64,000 nt of DNA, from positions 2,852,001 to 2,916,000 of the forward strand of contig JAQQWL010000015.1 of the NCBI GenBank assembly GCA_038363925.1, read 5' to 3'. The position numbers and the translations under genes were made by a program. Position 1 is the stretch's first letter. Every line of letters begins with the position of its first letter. This DNA comes from Apiospora phragmitis (taxonomy: Eukaryota; Ascomycota; Sordariomycetes; Amphisphaeriales; Apiosporaceae). The notes beneath the pieces are model-generated. The model was not told where the DNA came from, did no database searches, and saw only the letters and a program-made list of their open reading frames with translations. Shown one piece after another: positions 46,204 through 58,507 of the stretch.

Positions 46204-49200
46204 TCAGATGTATTGTCGCCATACAAGTATGTCCGCCTCACTCATTCCCACAGGCTTCGCATTGGGCGGAATATACCCTTGGAATTGAGAGAGTGTGGTA
46301 GAGTAATTGTTGCGGTGAGAGCATACCCATGGCGTCTCAGGGAAGCGTGGTATAGGGCTAGGGCCATTGTTGGAATATTGCGTTTGCTTCCCCCACCTGC
46401 AACGGCAATACTCCTTCCAGCGTCCGCAACTAGGGCAAATGATGGGTTGATATGATGTATAAGGCGCGCCTTCTCCGGTACCATACCCGAAGCCGAAGGG
46501 ATTTACCGGAGGGTATGCCGGCGGCAGCGGAGGCATAGCAATCGGAGGTGGATTGTTTGTGAAGTAACCAGGGACAACCGGATTGTAGTTGTCCTGATTA
46601 GGCCGCATGAGAGTATCTTCCAACCATATACCGGTCCTCTGTACTCATATGAAGTGTCGTCTCCATCAGTTGAGCTGTCGTCTCCGTACCGGGTACTCGA
46701 TGGTGAAGAAAACTCGACACCGCTGAATCTGACTTTACGAATGCGAGGAGTGGCATGTTTCTTGAATGACCCTGGACTCGGAAGCTCTGAATCGGTCGAC
46801 GGGTCGGTTGGCGGATGCAGCGGTTCATAGGTGGCCTTGTCTCACGCAAACTGACTTCGTTCTCAACCTCCTCCCAGGGCTGCCAATTGTTGTATCTGTC
46901 TCCTCGATGGCATTTTTCACGTGGTAAGCGCGTGACACCATGCTTTCTTTCATCACATCCACAAACTCCATTCTCCATACATAGGAGTCGATGGCGTCTT
47001 CGTGATGCCGAACGCATTGGCCCCAACAGCCGCTTCCCTTGCAAAACAGGCAGTAGATGATTAACTCGACGGTCTCATTGATCTTTTCAGTCTTGCAACC
47101 ATCGCACGCTAACCTTCTGTTCCACATTGGAAGTTGATTGGTCGATAACACAGGTTTGCTGATATGGTCATTTGGGCAGATCCACGAGCTTGCTCTCATC
47201 TTTGCCGTAAACTCGTACATAAAGTTCCATGCCTCATTGACTTCTTGCGGGACGATGAGTCTTCGTAAAACCAGAGATCAATGACCCCCCCGCAGCATTT
47301 TGGGGCCATGTATACTGGCGAAATGAGGGATAAGGCAAAGGACTCGAACAAGCACGCGTGGCAGACCACATGCCGACAAGCAAGCTGCTCGGTAGGATTG
47401 GACTTCGATTCTTCGAATGTTCCAGAACACCAGTGACACTGGACTTCAAATACTCGTCTTTCACCTTTGCTACTAGTATGTAGTCAGACCAAGGCCCCTA
47501 GAGTATATATATTGGACTAAGATGGGTACTTACCTAGTTGCAGATGCTACGCCTTCATATTCAAACATAACCTCGTCCCTGTCCGTGTTTTCTGTTTCAT
47601 GTCCCGGATCCATGTCGCTGTCGGCGTATCCAGCGTCTCCTTTTTTCTTCGTCATCAGCATGTTCATCAACTGTGTGCGTCACCTCGTTGAAGCAGGTAG
47701 CCTGTTGCTGCTGAAAAGAATTTCCATCTCCTGCAGCTGCTACAACGGGCCACTGAGAGGCCGAGGCCGGGGTGCCTGATGAGATTGTGTTGGATATATA
47801 TGAACACTTGGGTTTATTAGACTGCCCAGGCTCTTCATTGATACGAGGCCCTCCGATTGAATCGATAACGGGTGTTTTGAGGCGATCCGAGACAGTAGAT
47901 GCCTGATATATGGGAGTTTCCACAGTGCTAACCCGAAGCGTCCTATCCGCCAGCGAGACCGTGATATCATCAGTACTCCACGCATTGGAGGCTGTTTGTA
48001 CCACCGCATCTTCAAAGGGCATGGTGACGGTATCTAATGACGTTCTATTTTCATTGTCAGCAATAGCCACCATATACAACGTCTTTGAAAGCAGGATGCG
48101 CACTCGCTGGTAGGTACCTGTTCGATGAAGCTGGACGGCCTTCCCGATAGCCACACATGCTGGCCAGCTGTGGTAGCCGTGAGACGATCCTGCGGGTTCG
48201 GCGCCATAAGCGTTGCAATGAAATCTTGCGCCGTTTTCGACACCTGGCAGGATTCGAACATGGTTGTAGGAAACCCTTTCTTTTGGAACACGTACGCGCT
48301 CAGATCTGCTATGGTTGGAAATGGAATGGAATTGGTGAGTATCCGGTAGGCCACAGCACCGAGAGACCACATATCGATTGAGAAGGTATATTTCTTGTCA
48401 GATGCGAACCCGAAGACCTCGGGCGCCGCAAAGCCAAGCGTACCATGCTGTAGGGTGTGATATGTTGTGACGTCCTGTTGGCGCCGCTTGCTGATACTGA
48501 AATCTGCAATTTTGACAAACCAATCCGGGCCTTTGTTGACCACCATGATATTCTAGTGAAGCTCGCGCCAGCCTGTTTCTCTAGCCGAGGATGTGCCCTT
48601 TTACTCTTGGGGGGGAAGTGGGAGCAAGCACATACGCCGGGCTTCAGATCCCTATGAACAAACCCGTTCTCATGCATATATTGCAGACCCTCGAGGACTT
48701 GGGCCGTAATCTACCTTGCTTCGATCTCGGGCAAGGGTCGCGCTAGATATCGTTGCAAGTCGCCGTGTGCTAAGTACTCCATAGCGATGAAGACCGATTC
48801 GTTCGTCTCGAACCACCCTTGGGATGTCACAAAGCAATGCGCATACTAGCAAGCCAAAAGATCAATTGACGAAAAACGAAAACAGGCAACTGCAGGTGCA
48901 AACTTACATTGCGGTTGGAGAACTTGGCAATAGCTTCTAACTCCCGGGCATAGTCCAGCTCCTCTCCACTGACAACGTATTTTTTTGATCTCCTTAATCG
49001 CGCGGAGCTTCTCTTTTTGACCATCGCCCATCACGCACTTCTCAAGGTGGACGGTACCGTAAGCGCCACGGCCGAGAAAGCTCTGACGGACCCATTGTTC
49101 GGTGCGGCAGACGTGACGCTCGTGGGCAGTGCGGCCGGTTTCGTAGAAGACATGTTGAATGCATGTCTCAAGAGTCTCGGTGTCCAGCCTCGAGTCTTTC

Positions 49201-49265
49201 ACGAGGTCGGATAGTTGCTGAGCGAATGCCTCTGTTGCAAATGACGGAGGTGGCATGTTCAGCAC
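46204..49265 (-). pseudogene. Protein kinase joined to RING/IBR-like Cys clusters (damaged)
   Basis: A kinase domain reads from LGRGAYGTVHLEKC (glycine loop) through AIKEIKK (ATP lysine), FIAMEYL, HRDLKPGNIM (catalytic loop), KIADFSISK (DFS in place of DFG), FAAPE and DMWSLG. Introns are at 48907-48846, 48635-48553 and from 48117. After a Ser/Thr-rich linker, an exon near 47465-47280 reads VQCHWC...LACRHVVCHACLF...PKCCGG, a RING-like Cys/His pattern. A second cluster follows (ICPNDH, ACDGC, CLFCKGSGCWGQCVRHH), as in RING-IBR proteins. The tail (46623-46204) is Pro-rich with CPSCGRWKEYCRCRW. An in-frame TAG at 48713-48711 replaces a probable Gln. Extra bases lie in the T7 run at 48982-48988 and the T6 run at 47641-47646, and more indels occur further on. 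Some breaks may be assembly errors, but the TAG is not explained that way. Confidence 0.6.
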
Positions 49266-49691
49266 TGTCGCTTAAGCCGCGACATTGTCGGCAGTAGTGG
49301 ATCTGTTAAGGGGAATTTGTCGGAGCTCGGACCGAGAATGACGTTAAAAGAGACGAGGAATCGACAATGACCGGGTTCGAGAGCTCGCAACAAATGATGG
49401 AAGTGCCGTTTGACTGCTGAAGACCCGTCGCCCGCTACATGGAACGTTTTGAGGAAGAAGAGAACAGCGAGAAAGCTGAACCAGCCTGGTCGCAAGAAAA
49501 GAATAAAGTCATGAGGCAGTGCACTTGGTCAGCAAGCTGCGGGTAATGCATATGCGGGGCTTCATCCCGCCCCCAAGTCGAGTGGGTGGCGCGCTCACTC
49601 CTTCAGCTGCCTTAAGAAGTCATACTCTCACTACCCTTGACTTCCCCAAAACTTACATGTATTCACCTATCATTCAAGGTCCTCAGTTATT
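49266..49691. promoter_or_regulatory. Divergent promoter between the two kinase-family genes
   Basis: A 426-bp spacer separates the start of the kinase-RING gene (-) from the kinase-like gene (+). No ORF of note. Head-to-head placement suggests shared regulation. Confidence 0.4.
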
Positions 49692-51400
49692 ATGGCAGAG
49701 CCGGGTACAATCCTGACGGCAGTGGAGCTATGTTTCAAGTAAGTATACTGGCGACTCTGTCCATTCGTAATCATCCAAGGTGCTAATAGGGCATGAACAG
49801 GCTTGGCATACGCATTGCCGCGGCGTGGGAAGCCTGGAAGAATGCTGAGACAGTAATACGAGAAAGAGCCATTATACTTGACCTGTACTGGGCCCAAGCA
49901 AGAACCCAGATATTGTTTATACAAAAAACTGTCAAGACGATTGACGAAGACCTTCTTGAGACCATAGACGATGTCCTTGGTATTCTAGCGACAAAGCTGA
50001 CACTGGTCACTACCAAGCTGGACAAGCTGCTAGAGTCTCCAGGCTCGGTAGCCGCATTCGAGTCTGCGTGGAAGGTCAAACGAGGGCGATACGCACTCAT
50101 GAAGACATCGTTTGATACGATCATGGACGACCTGGAACAATGGCAAAAGTGATTCGACCCCTGTTGGTTCCTCATGATGAGGATTGCGAGTCCACTGATC
50201 GACCAGGAGCTGCGTGAGTTGAACGAGAAAGACACCGGCAGAATTGCCAAGGACACCCAAAAGCTGAAAAACTCGTCTACTACAACTTCAAAGACCCCCG
50301 TTTCGTTAGCAGATGCGTTTAGAGACGCTATCCGTGAATCGCCACAGCGAACGACTTCCGTTTTCTTACCCTTTGATCCCTCACTGGAGTACTCGCCTAT
50401 CTCATTTTCACTTGCCCGCTTGGCGCTACGTCACAGCAGAAACGGACCTGCGAAGCAGTTCATCGTCGACCGCTTCGACATCCCACCCCAGAGTAACCAG
50501 CTTTCTGTGGAAAAGGACGCTCGCGACTTGGCGAGGAAACTAGCCAATGCCGACCCAAACGCTTTCGGTCTCCTGAAGGCGAAAGGGGTAATCACGGTTC
50601 AGGGGCAAGACAGCCAACATATCGAACAGTTCAACTTCATATACCACGTACCGGAAGGTCTGAGAACACCGATCAGTCTGCGTCAAGGGCTCGTGCAGAC
50701 CCACGACTGTTTGCACTTGAGCCAGCAAATACGGATTGCCAGAGACCTGGCCACCTCGGTTGGATTCCTACATAACTTTAACTTTGTACACTAGAACATT
50801 CACCGAGAGTCGATCCTCCTTTTCGAAAACCCCGAAGACAATTCAATGGCTACCTTTTTAATCGGGTTTGAGTGCTTTCGATCAGCGGATTCCGGGTCGC
50901 TCAGGAAAGGGGACGCAGACTGGCACAAGAACTTGTATCGCCACCCGACCAGGCAAGCCTCAACCCTGAGGCATCGTATATCATGCAGCACGACATATAC
51001 AGCCTTGGGGTGTGTCTACTAGAGCTGGGACTGTCCACGTCTCTTGTTTCTTACGACTCATCGGATGAGAAACCCAAACCTGGGCCACTGCTCACGGAGA
51101 TCCAAGGAGATGCAGCTGCTGATTCCTCGCACGCTGAAGAGGACAATTACCCCATGCTTCCTCCAGACATGCGGAAAGCATACCGAATCAAGGAAGGACT
51201 GTTGACGCTCGCCAAGACACGGCCATCCCGTCGCATGGGGACCCAAGTACTCGTCCGTCGTCGCAACCTGTCTCACTTGTCTCGATGTCGATAACGAGGA
51301 CTTCGGCGATGAGTCGGAGATGACCGACAGCGACGGGATCCTAGTTGGTGTGCGTTTCATCGAGAAGATTATCACTAAACTGGATGATATTGCTGTATGA
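49692..51400 (+). pseudogene. Kinase-like fungal protein with helical N-domain (damaged)
   Basis: Exons 49692-49738 and 49801-51400 (GTAAGT intron). The N-terminus (LTAVELCFKLGIRIAAAW, then a long helical region with ILDLYWAQARTQILFI) resembles the helical N-domains seen in fungal incompatibility and NLR-type proteins. After TGA at 50150-50152 the same frame continues into a kinase-like region: FNFIYHVPEGLRTPISLRQ, IARDLATSVGFLHNFNFVH, a TAG at 50792-50794, then NIHRESILLFE in place of the catalytic loop. No catalytic Asp in an HRD is seen, so it was probably a pseudokinase. A frameshift near 50950 leads to YIMQHDIYSLGVCLLELGL, and another near 51235 leads to the conserved ending DILVGV-like GILVGVRFIEKII. 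Two nonsense codons and two shifts make it a likely pseudogene. Confidence 0.65.
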
Positions 51401-52774
51401 TGCGATATAAGCAGGTGTGTTTAATCTAGTGTACCGTAGAGGATGTTCTATGCTGATCAAGGCGTATGCAGTTTTCTGAAGAAGCGTTTGGCAACCTGCC
51501 CAGTTTTCAGTCGAGATGCATTGAAGGAGCCTGTGGTGTAATTAGGTTCTACAGCTGACTGAAGTGCTGTAACCAAGTGTGGCTGAGGGGAAAAGACAGG
51601 GGGGTTTAGGTCATGGATTTGTGCGGTAGGCAACCTTGGCTGGCCCGGAACTGCAGAGCTATACAGATTCTCAAGCTTCCCTACGCACACCACCCTTCCC
51701 TTGGCGATAGAAAAACTATACGGGCTATTCGGAAAGAACACTAGTGCTCGATTAGCAATTTCTAATTCCTACCATTTTTGCCATCAGATACATACTTCAT
51801 GACGCTGAAGTTATGTTCAGTTGATCCTGCGAGAGGAAAAGTTGCATTGTTTTTATGCCTTCCTGGCGGGCACATGGGTTAGGGGTCAATGTGCTAAGCC
51901 AGCCACCTCGCCCGCCTGACCATACCGGCAGGGGAGACCACAGGCTGACTGGTCTGCCTTACGACGGCCCAGCGCTATCGAAGTCGTAGAGACAGCTTTG
52001 ATTGATGTCAAAGGAGCTCCGTCTCTACCCCGGCACCAGTTGTCGAGGTGCCAAGATTGGAAGATTTGAAGCTTACACTACTAGGACCGTAGCTTCAGGC
52101 ACTTCAAGAGCTTGCAGAGGCGAGAGTGTAGGGTCTCTCGCTCATTTTGGGCACTACAAACATCGTCTGACCGAACTAAACCGTTTACAGGCAACATCTT
52201 AGAGCTGGAACTGGACCAATTGCTGGCTACCCCGAAACACATTTCAATCTTCTGGGCTGCAGCGTGTTGGTGGTCTGGTTACCTTCCAACACTGGCTTTT
52301 CTCTCATGAGATTTACCTCGCCGTTGCCGAGAAGTTCAACTGCGTGACAATTTTCTTTGTTGACAGTTACACGTGGGCCAACAGTTATCCTTCCAGCGCT
52401 GCGACCACTTATTCTTTTGTCCCAGTCTCTAAATCCCACGTTCTCAGCCGGATGCTGATGATTTGACGACAGCGCTTGCTAATTTATGCGTCGGATCGTC
52501 GGGCTATCCGTTTCCCAGCGTCTGGGGAGGTCTAACCTTCTCTCGGGATCTTGAGACTTTCTTCATCTGGAGTGTGTTTGCCCCATATTCTGCATCGAGT
52601 GACCTAAAAGGGAAGTCCAAGTTGGCGGCAAAATTAAAAAATGCATCAGATAAAGCCCAGCACTACTATTCGTAAAAGGGGTGGATCATGTTTTAGCCAT
52701 CTTTTCTAAGTTTCAATTGCAACTTTATTTCAACGACGTCGAAGAAGATCAACCTTAAGTGCCCCTGTCCAATT
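51401..52774. other. Intergenic (1.4 kb)
   Basis: Sits between the kinase-like relic (+) and the 3' end of the RdRP-helicase gene (-). Short ORFs at 51457-51741 (-) and 52463-52675 (+) have no recognisable domain. Confidence 0.4.
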
Positions 52775-55700
52775 TCATTCCGGCAACTCCACCCCTGTCC
52801 ACGACCCCAAAAGCCTCTTCCACATCCCTACACTCTCGTCTGTCTCTGTCTCCGCCGCCGCCCCCGCCGACGTGAGCGTGGCGCGGTTCCCCACCACAAT
52901 GAACCCGGCCCGCGCGCGCGTGAGCGCGACGTTCATCCGCCGCAGGTCCCTGAGGAACCCGATCTCCCCCGCTCGTTGCACCGCACCGTCACGAACACAA
53001 CAATGTCGGCCTCGCGACCCTGGAACCCGTCGATGCTGGACACCTCGATGCAGTCGCCCCCCTTCAGGCCTGCCAGCGCCGTGGCCTTGAGCAGGGTCCT
53101 CTGCGCCGTGTAAGGCGTCAGGACGGCGATGGACTGCTGCTTCTGAATCTTCAGGTTGGTGCCGGTGCCGGTGTCTTCGTCAGGTGTAGGAGAGACGTCC
53201 AGTAGGAGCTGGCAGACGCGCCGGCACAGGTCCGCTTGGCCGCGGTTGCGTTTGGACTTCTGGCCCAGGTCTTCGCGCCCGGCGCACTCGATGAACAGGG
53301 TGCGGGCAACGTCGTCAGTGCCGCCACCGGACACCTTGGGCCACGGGAATGCGGACGCGGCGAGAGGTCGGTCCTGCGCCGCGATGCCCGTGCGCAGCTC
53401 GCCCCGGTAGAACTCCGTCGAGCTGAACTCGCAAATGGACGGGTGCATGCGGTACTGCGTGTTCAGCATACATGTCTGGACGCTGCCGCTGCCGCCGTCA
53501 GTTGCGTCACTGCAGTGCGTATACAGACGTTCGAACAGCGACACGTCGTAGTCGAGCGCCGCCGTCACGAGCTGCACCGTCGGGCGGAGCTGGACGTGGT
53601 CGCCGACCAGGATGGCGCGCTGGCAACCCTTGGTCAGGGGCACTAGGGAGGCTGCCTCCGTTTGCTGGGAGGCCTCGTCGATGATGACGATCGCAAATTC
53701 TTGTTTCCTCAAGAGGCCGATGCCGGCTCCGATGCAGGTCGTGAAGGCGATTTGACAGCTATTGACGCGCCGCTCGGCTTCGCGTCTCGCGGGGTGGTTG
53801 GAGTTGATTTCGACACCGGCCATGCCGTCCAACGTATGCTTCCTTAGATCTTCTGCTACTTTGCGTACCTTTTGGGAATAGTTAGCCGAAAGGTCTGGTA
53901 CGTGTCCTACGCCATGAAGAGCAACTTACCTCGGTTGAGACACGTAGAGCAACCGGCCCCTCGTTCCCTCTCACGCCCAAGTATCGTCTCATCACATTGT
54001 CCACCGCGTTGTGTGTCGGTGCCGTCACTAGGACCCTTTCGTCTGGGAATGTCTTCTGGAGACCCAGTATAATCTCGACTATGGTATGCGTCTTACCCGT
54101 TCCCGGTGGCCCCCATATGGACACTAGCGGGTACGACAGAGCCGCGGATACTGCCTCCATCTGGCTGGCGTTGAGCTCTCCTCTCGGGATGCCGTCGAAT
54201 GACGTGAACTCGTCCGCCTCAGAATCACTAGTGGAAGGCACCAACCCCAAAAGCTCTTCCGCAACTGCACATACTTCGTCATCGAGATTGGCGAACGAAC
54301 GCATGGCCGTCAACATGGTCTTGGATGTGACAAATGACCCACAATACGTGAGGTTCCAGGAGCACTGCTCAAGAAAGACGGGCAGTGGGTGGAAACATTG
54401 GAACTTGGCCAAGTCAGGCTGGCTCTGGACTACAAGCGCGTCGATCGAGACCGGTTTGGCGATGGGTCTGTTCAAGGGCGGTGATGCGGCCGTAAAACGA
54501 ACGTGCGCCGATGCCTCGGGCGCGCCGTTGGCATCGATCCGGAACGGGACTTCGACCAAGGGATACCCCTCCTTATCTTCTTGGAGGGCTTTCAGGCTCA
54601 GTAGATCTTCTCTCACAACCTTCTGTTCTTGTGCCTCCGCAACGTGGTCCAGTGCGACGGCGACTATGTTGTGGGTGAAGTGCGCGATGACGGCAGGCCG
54701 GCCATACAGGAGCCGGGCACTCTCGCGCTCAAGGCATTGGAGCAGGAGGTCCATAGCCAGCTCGGGAGACTGTACAGTCAGAGCGCAGAGCTCGACGAGG
54801 CTGCGGAAACTGTCGAAAGATAGCGAGTGTAGTCGCGACAGTGCGGCCTCGAAGGGTGTAATGATGAGCTCTGCCACTTCATTGGCAGATAACACTAGAG
54901 CCTTGAGTATCTCTGATCCTCGGTTCTGGAGTTTGATTGCTATGGCTCCGGGTAGAGTGTGGTCGCTCCAGGTGTCGAGCCCGGTAAACTTGGCTGCCAG
55001 AAAGGGGGCGATGCGGAGATGATCCAGCAAGACGTCCATACGCCACTCAGCAACATTGGGGCTGTTGCCAGGATCGCCAATCTGCGAAAGTAAGTAATCA
55101 TAGCTTTTCAGTACACGAGCGACGCAGCTGTGTTCATGTAACCATCGGAAGGCCTCGGACAGCTGCAGCGCAGACTCCATGTGATCAAGTACCGACAAGT
55201 CCCCGTCTTGGGCCAGCTTCCGGGTATGAGCGGGCACATCTGACCAGTCCACATTGCTGACAGTCGGTACCGAATACCCTTTCGGGTCAGGGTCAAACAG
55301 AGGCAGAACCTCCCCAGTCTCGACATAATGGAGCCACAAGTCCAGGTTTTTCACGGACTTGACGTCTCGATTGCTGATCACGTAGATTTCCTATGCATGT
55401 CTGGGTTAGCCAAAGCTGCATCGTGAGACACTCCATGAGACTTACTGCAGAGATTACTCCATTGCGGTTCACTCTTCCAATGTGTCTTTGTAGCCCCTGA
55501 CTGAACTTGTTTAGAGCTACACTCACTCGACAATCGAAGTTTTGCCCTGCATCCAATGTGGCCTGCTTTTGACGCCGGCGATCCCCTTTATTTTCCGTGT
55601 TGCGATATGCCGTGTCATCCGAAGCACCGCGGCCGATGAAGATCCATGTGTTGGCCCGCTGGCCCTCAAAGAGCTGGAATATATTATCGTCGCAGTAAAG

Positions 55701-58227
55701 ACGATAGTTCACCTTGGTCGGAAGAGAAAGGCGACTCGATGTCCCCGGTTCCTTCGATTGCGGGAAGGCGAAGATGCGCACGCTGTCGTTGACCAGACAA
55801 TCTTGTGACTTTTCTATCTTCTGGGTACGTAAATCGCTATAGCCAGCCGCTCATCCACTTGGAGAACGATTAGCTTCTTGTGGAACAGCTCGAGAGTTTT
55901 GGCGGCGGTGTCGAGGAAGGTGCCGAGTCGGTCCTGCGAGGAGTCGTACACCCTCTTCCATCCGAGGCGGTGGTCATTCAGCTTGAACTGGGATAGCTCG
56001 TGCTCTGTCACGATGTTCGAGAAGCACAAGGCATTAAGCACGAGGCTTGGTAGTCCCTGGAGGGGAGGCAAGTAAGCCAAGATCCAATTCTTTTCTGTTG
56101 CCGTGAGGACGTTGAGGTCAAAGTACGGCAAAAAGTCGACAAGAGATGCGCTGTGTTTACGACACCATCGTGCAACTAGCTTGACCAGTTCAAATTCCGA
56201 TGTAGGGATATCGTCTCGGCAGAGCAGGAGCTCCACGGCGTCGAAGGAAAGTGCCTCCACATTGGTATTGCGCATGCGGTTTTCAGAAATCGTGGCCTTT
56301 GCAGATTCGTGAAGCTCGTCCAGGATGAATTTGGGAGTGTCTGGCGTCGGCAAGGGTTTCTTGTCCACTAGCCGGGGCGGGACTTTGATCATGTTTCCAT
56401 CCACGCATTGAGAAAACAACCGGTTGAGCTCCTTGCATTCGGCTGCCATTGGTCCTTTGACACGTGCCCAGTCCAGGTACAGATTCTTGACCTTGCCCAG
56501 GGAAGCATTCGTGTACTTGGCGAATACAGCAGCCTGTCGTCATCGGTGATGGGTTTGAATTTGAGCGGCTCCCTGGCGCCTGGGTACTCTGCTGGCTGGG
56601 ACAACCTCGAAGGTACGAGGTCACTGTCCCAGCACACGAAGACTAGAAATAGACACATCAGCATTAATCAGTTTCTTTCAGGTTGTTGCGGCGCGCAACG
56701 TACATTTATCTCCATCAAGATCGCCACCGGACATCATATCAGCAGAAGGACGCCTGCCGCGGGTAGGGAAGACGATGCAATCGACGAGATGCGACAATGC
56801 ATCATTCTCAACAACCTTGAACTTCTGCAGATCTCCAGGGTGCAGGCACGGATTTCGTGTGACGAGGACCTCGGTATTCTTGAGCGCGTAGGGCAGCCCG
56901 TCGCCATCCCTTGTGATCTTGACCGCACACTCGCCTTCCTTCAGTACATCCCAGGCATCGCAAACGCCGAACAGCAGCCGCGACTGCGGCACGAGGATCC
57001 GGCAGCGCTGTTCGTCACGCTTGTTGAGCATCTTATCGTACTCGGCGTGCACGAGGCCCGCGATCTGTGGCCGCACCGCCTCGAGGGAGTCCAGGAGCGC
57101 CCGTTCCGCCAGCTCGGGCCGGCCGACGTAACAGAGGAACCGGAAGGCTTGGTGCGGATTTTGAGTGGCCTCAGCGAGGAATGTGAGATTCTCGTGCTGT
57201 TTGCGTCGTAACGTCTCGCTGGAGACTCCGAGAGAATGCAGAAGTATCACAACTTCATCGTTCAGGTATCCGAACCCGTATGGCTACAGATATATCAGTT
57301 GAAGTGAACACCGTCATACAGATGCCCCCAAGCCGGTCAATTTACTTTGGAGTAATCAACGACAGAGAAGGCCAAGACCTCGCCTCCGTTGAACTTCTTC
57401 ATGGACTTCCGGAACCGGAGCCAGATAGGCCCATCCCTCATAGTCGGATCGACCGTGACAACGCCCTTGTACCCTCGGTACCGTATCTGGAACACCGAAG
57501 GCGAGTAGCGCTTATCGCGGAACGTGAGCCGCAGCCGCCGCGCGACATCCTGGGCGAATCGCGGGGCCATCAGGCCGCAGCCGTCGGTGAACGTGTAGTC
57601 GTTCAGCTCGATATCCGGTATGTCCTCGCATCGCCGCTCCTCGACCCGCAGCGCCGCTTGCGCGGTCGAGAAGAGCAGGCCGATGCGTTTGGCCTTCTTG
57701 GCGACGGTCTTCATCTTGCCGAAGTCGCCGAGCGACTCGACCAGGCGGCCGATCTCGTCCCGGGGCGCGGCGAACAGGAAGCAGGTGCGCGACTTGAGCT
57801 GGCTGTTGCTGTGGCCAAAGAAGTGGTAGGTGACCCCCTGGAGCGTTATGCCAGTCCGTAGGAGCCGGACGGCGTAGTCGTTGTACTCGCGGAAGGCGGA
57901 TGGCTTGATGCCGTTTGCTTCGGGCTTTAATCCGGGCGGAGGCCGGAAGTCACCCATGGACAGGAGGAGGAACTTGTCGAGTGGGTGGCCTTTGGTGACA
58001 CGATTCTCCTCATGCGCAGCCAACTTGAGCGTCATCCGTTGATCGGAACCCTTTGTCGCCAAGGTGATTATTTTTACTAAGCCCTTCTCGTTGAGAAGTT
58101 TTTGGCTTGGGAGATCGGGGACGTTGAATTCCCAGTCGCGATCATCTAAAGTCACCTGGTCCTTCAGAATGAACTCGAACGAGCTCAGCTTCCGAGCTTT
58201 TGGCGCCATTGTGTGGGATGTTGCCAA
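52775..58227 (-). CDS. RNA-dependent RNA polymerase continuing into an SF1 helicase
   Basis: One gene of about 1,740 codons. Exons: 58227-57346, 57283-56704, 56642-55446, 55390-53930 and 53868-52775, with phase-consistent introns of 55-62 nt. The first part is a cellular (silencing-type) RNA-dependent RNA polymerase: DGCGLMAPRFAQDVA, FQIRYRGYKGVVTVDP, RILVPQSRLLFGV, and the catalytic SGGDLDGDKF loop at about 56705-56730. A middle region (LLLCRDDIPTSEFELVKLVARW) looks like a BACK-type helical domain. Then LSLPTKVNYRLYCD and HIGRVNRNGVI lead across a clean splice to EIYVISNRDVKS. The helicase has GPPGTGKT (Walker A), VIIDEASQQ (Walker B), QYRMHPSI, DGFQGREADIVV and NVALTRARAG, as in UPF1/Sen1/Hrr1-type SF1 helicases. 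Three single bases are missing: at 56523-56524, 55823-55825 and 52966-52970. Inferred role: making double-stranded RNA for silencing or meiotic silencing. Confidence 0.85.
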
Positions 58228-58507
58228 TGTTGTTGCAAGGAAAGTTGAAGTTGGGAGGTGTGGGTTGTGTCAAGCTTGTTGAGGTTGCATTTGGGCACAT
58301 CTACCCCTGATCGTGGCGATATTTTCATTGGACATGTAGGTGGTTTTGTTTTGTTTGCAACGGCAGCCTGCATCAGCCCTCATGCGGGAGGCCATGTAGT
58401 GAGGGGATGGATACCCAGCTCTTGCTTTCACTTTTTTTTTTTTTGACCATCTTACTTCGTTGCCATTTTGGAGCCCCCCCTTTCAAATCTTCACAACAAA
58501 AACACCA
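58228..58507. promoter_or_regulatory. Divergent promoter, RdRP-helicase and P-loop NTPase genes
   Basis: A 280-bp spacer between two divergent start codons. It contains an uninterrupted run of 13 T at 58432-58444 (plus strand), a common nucleosome-excluding promoter element, placed 64 bp upstream of the NTPase start. Confidence 0.5.

Noticed and set aside
53997..55022. 341-codon plus-strand ORF
   Set aside because: Antisense to the helicase domain, whose motifs are unambiguous.
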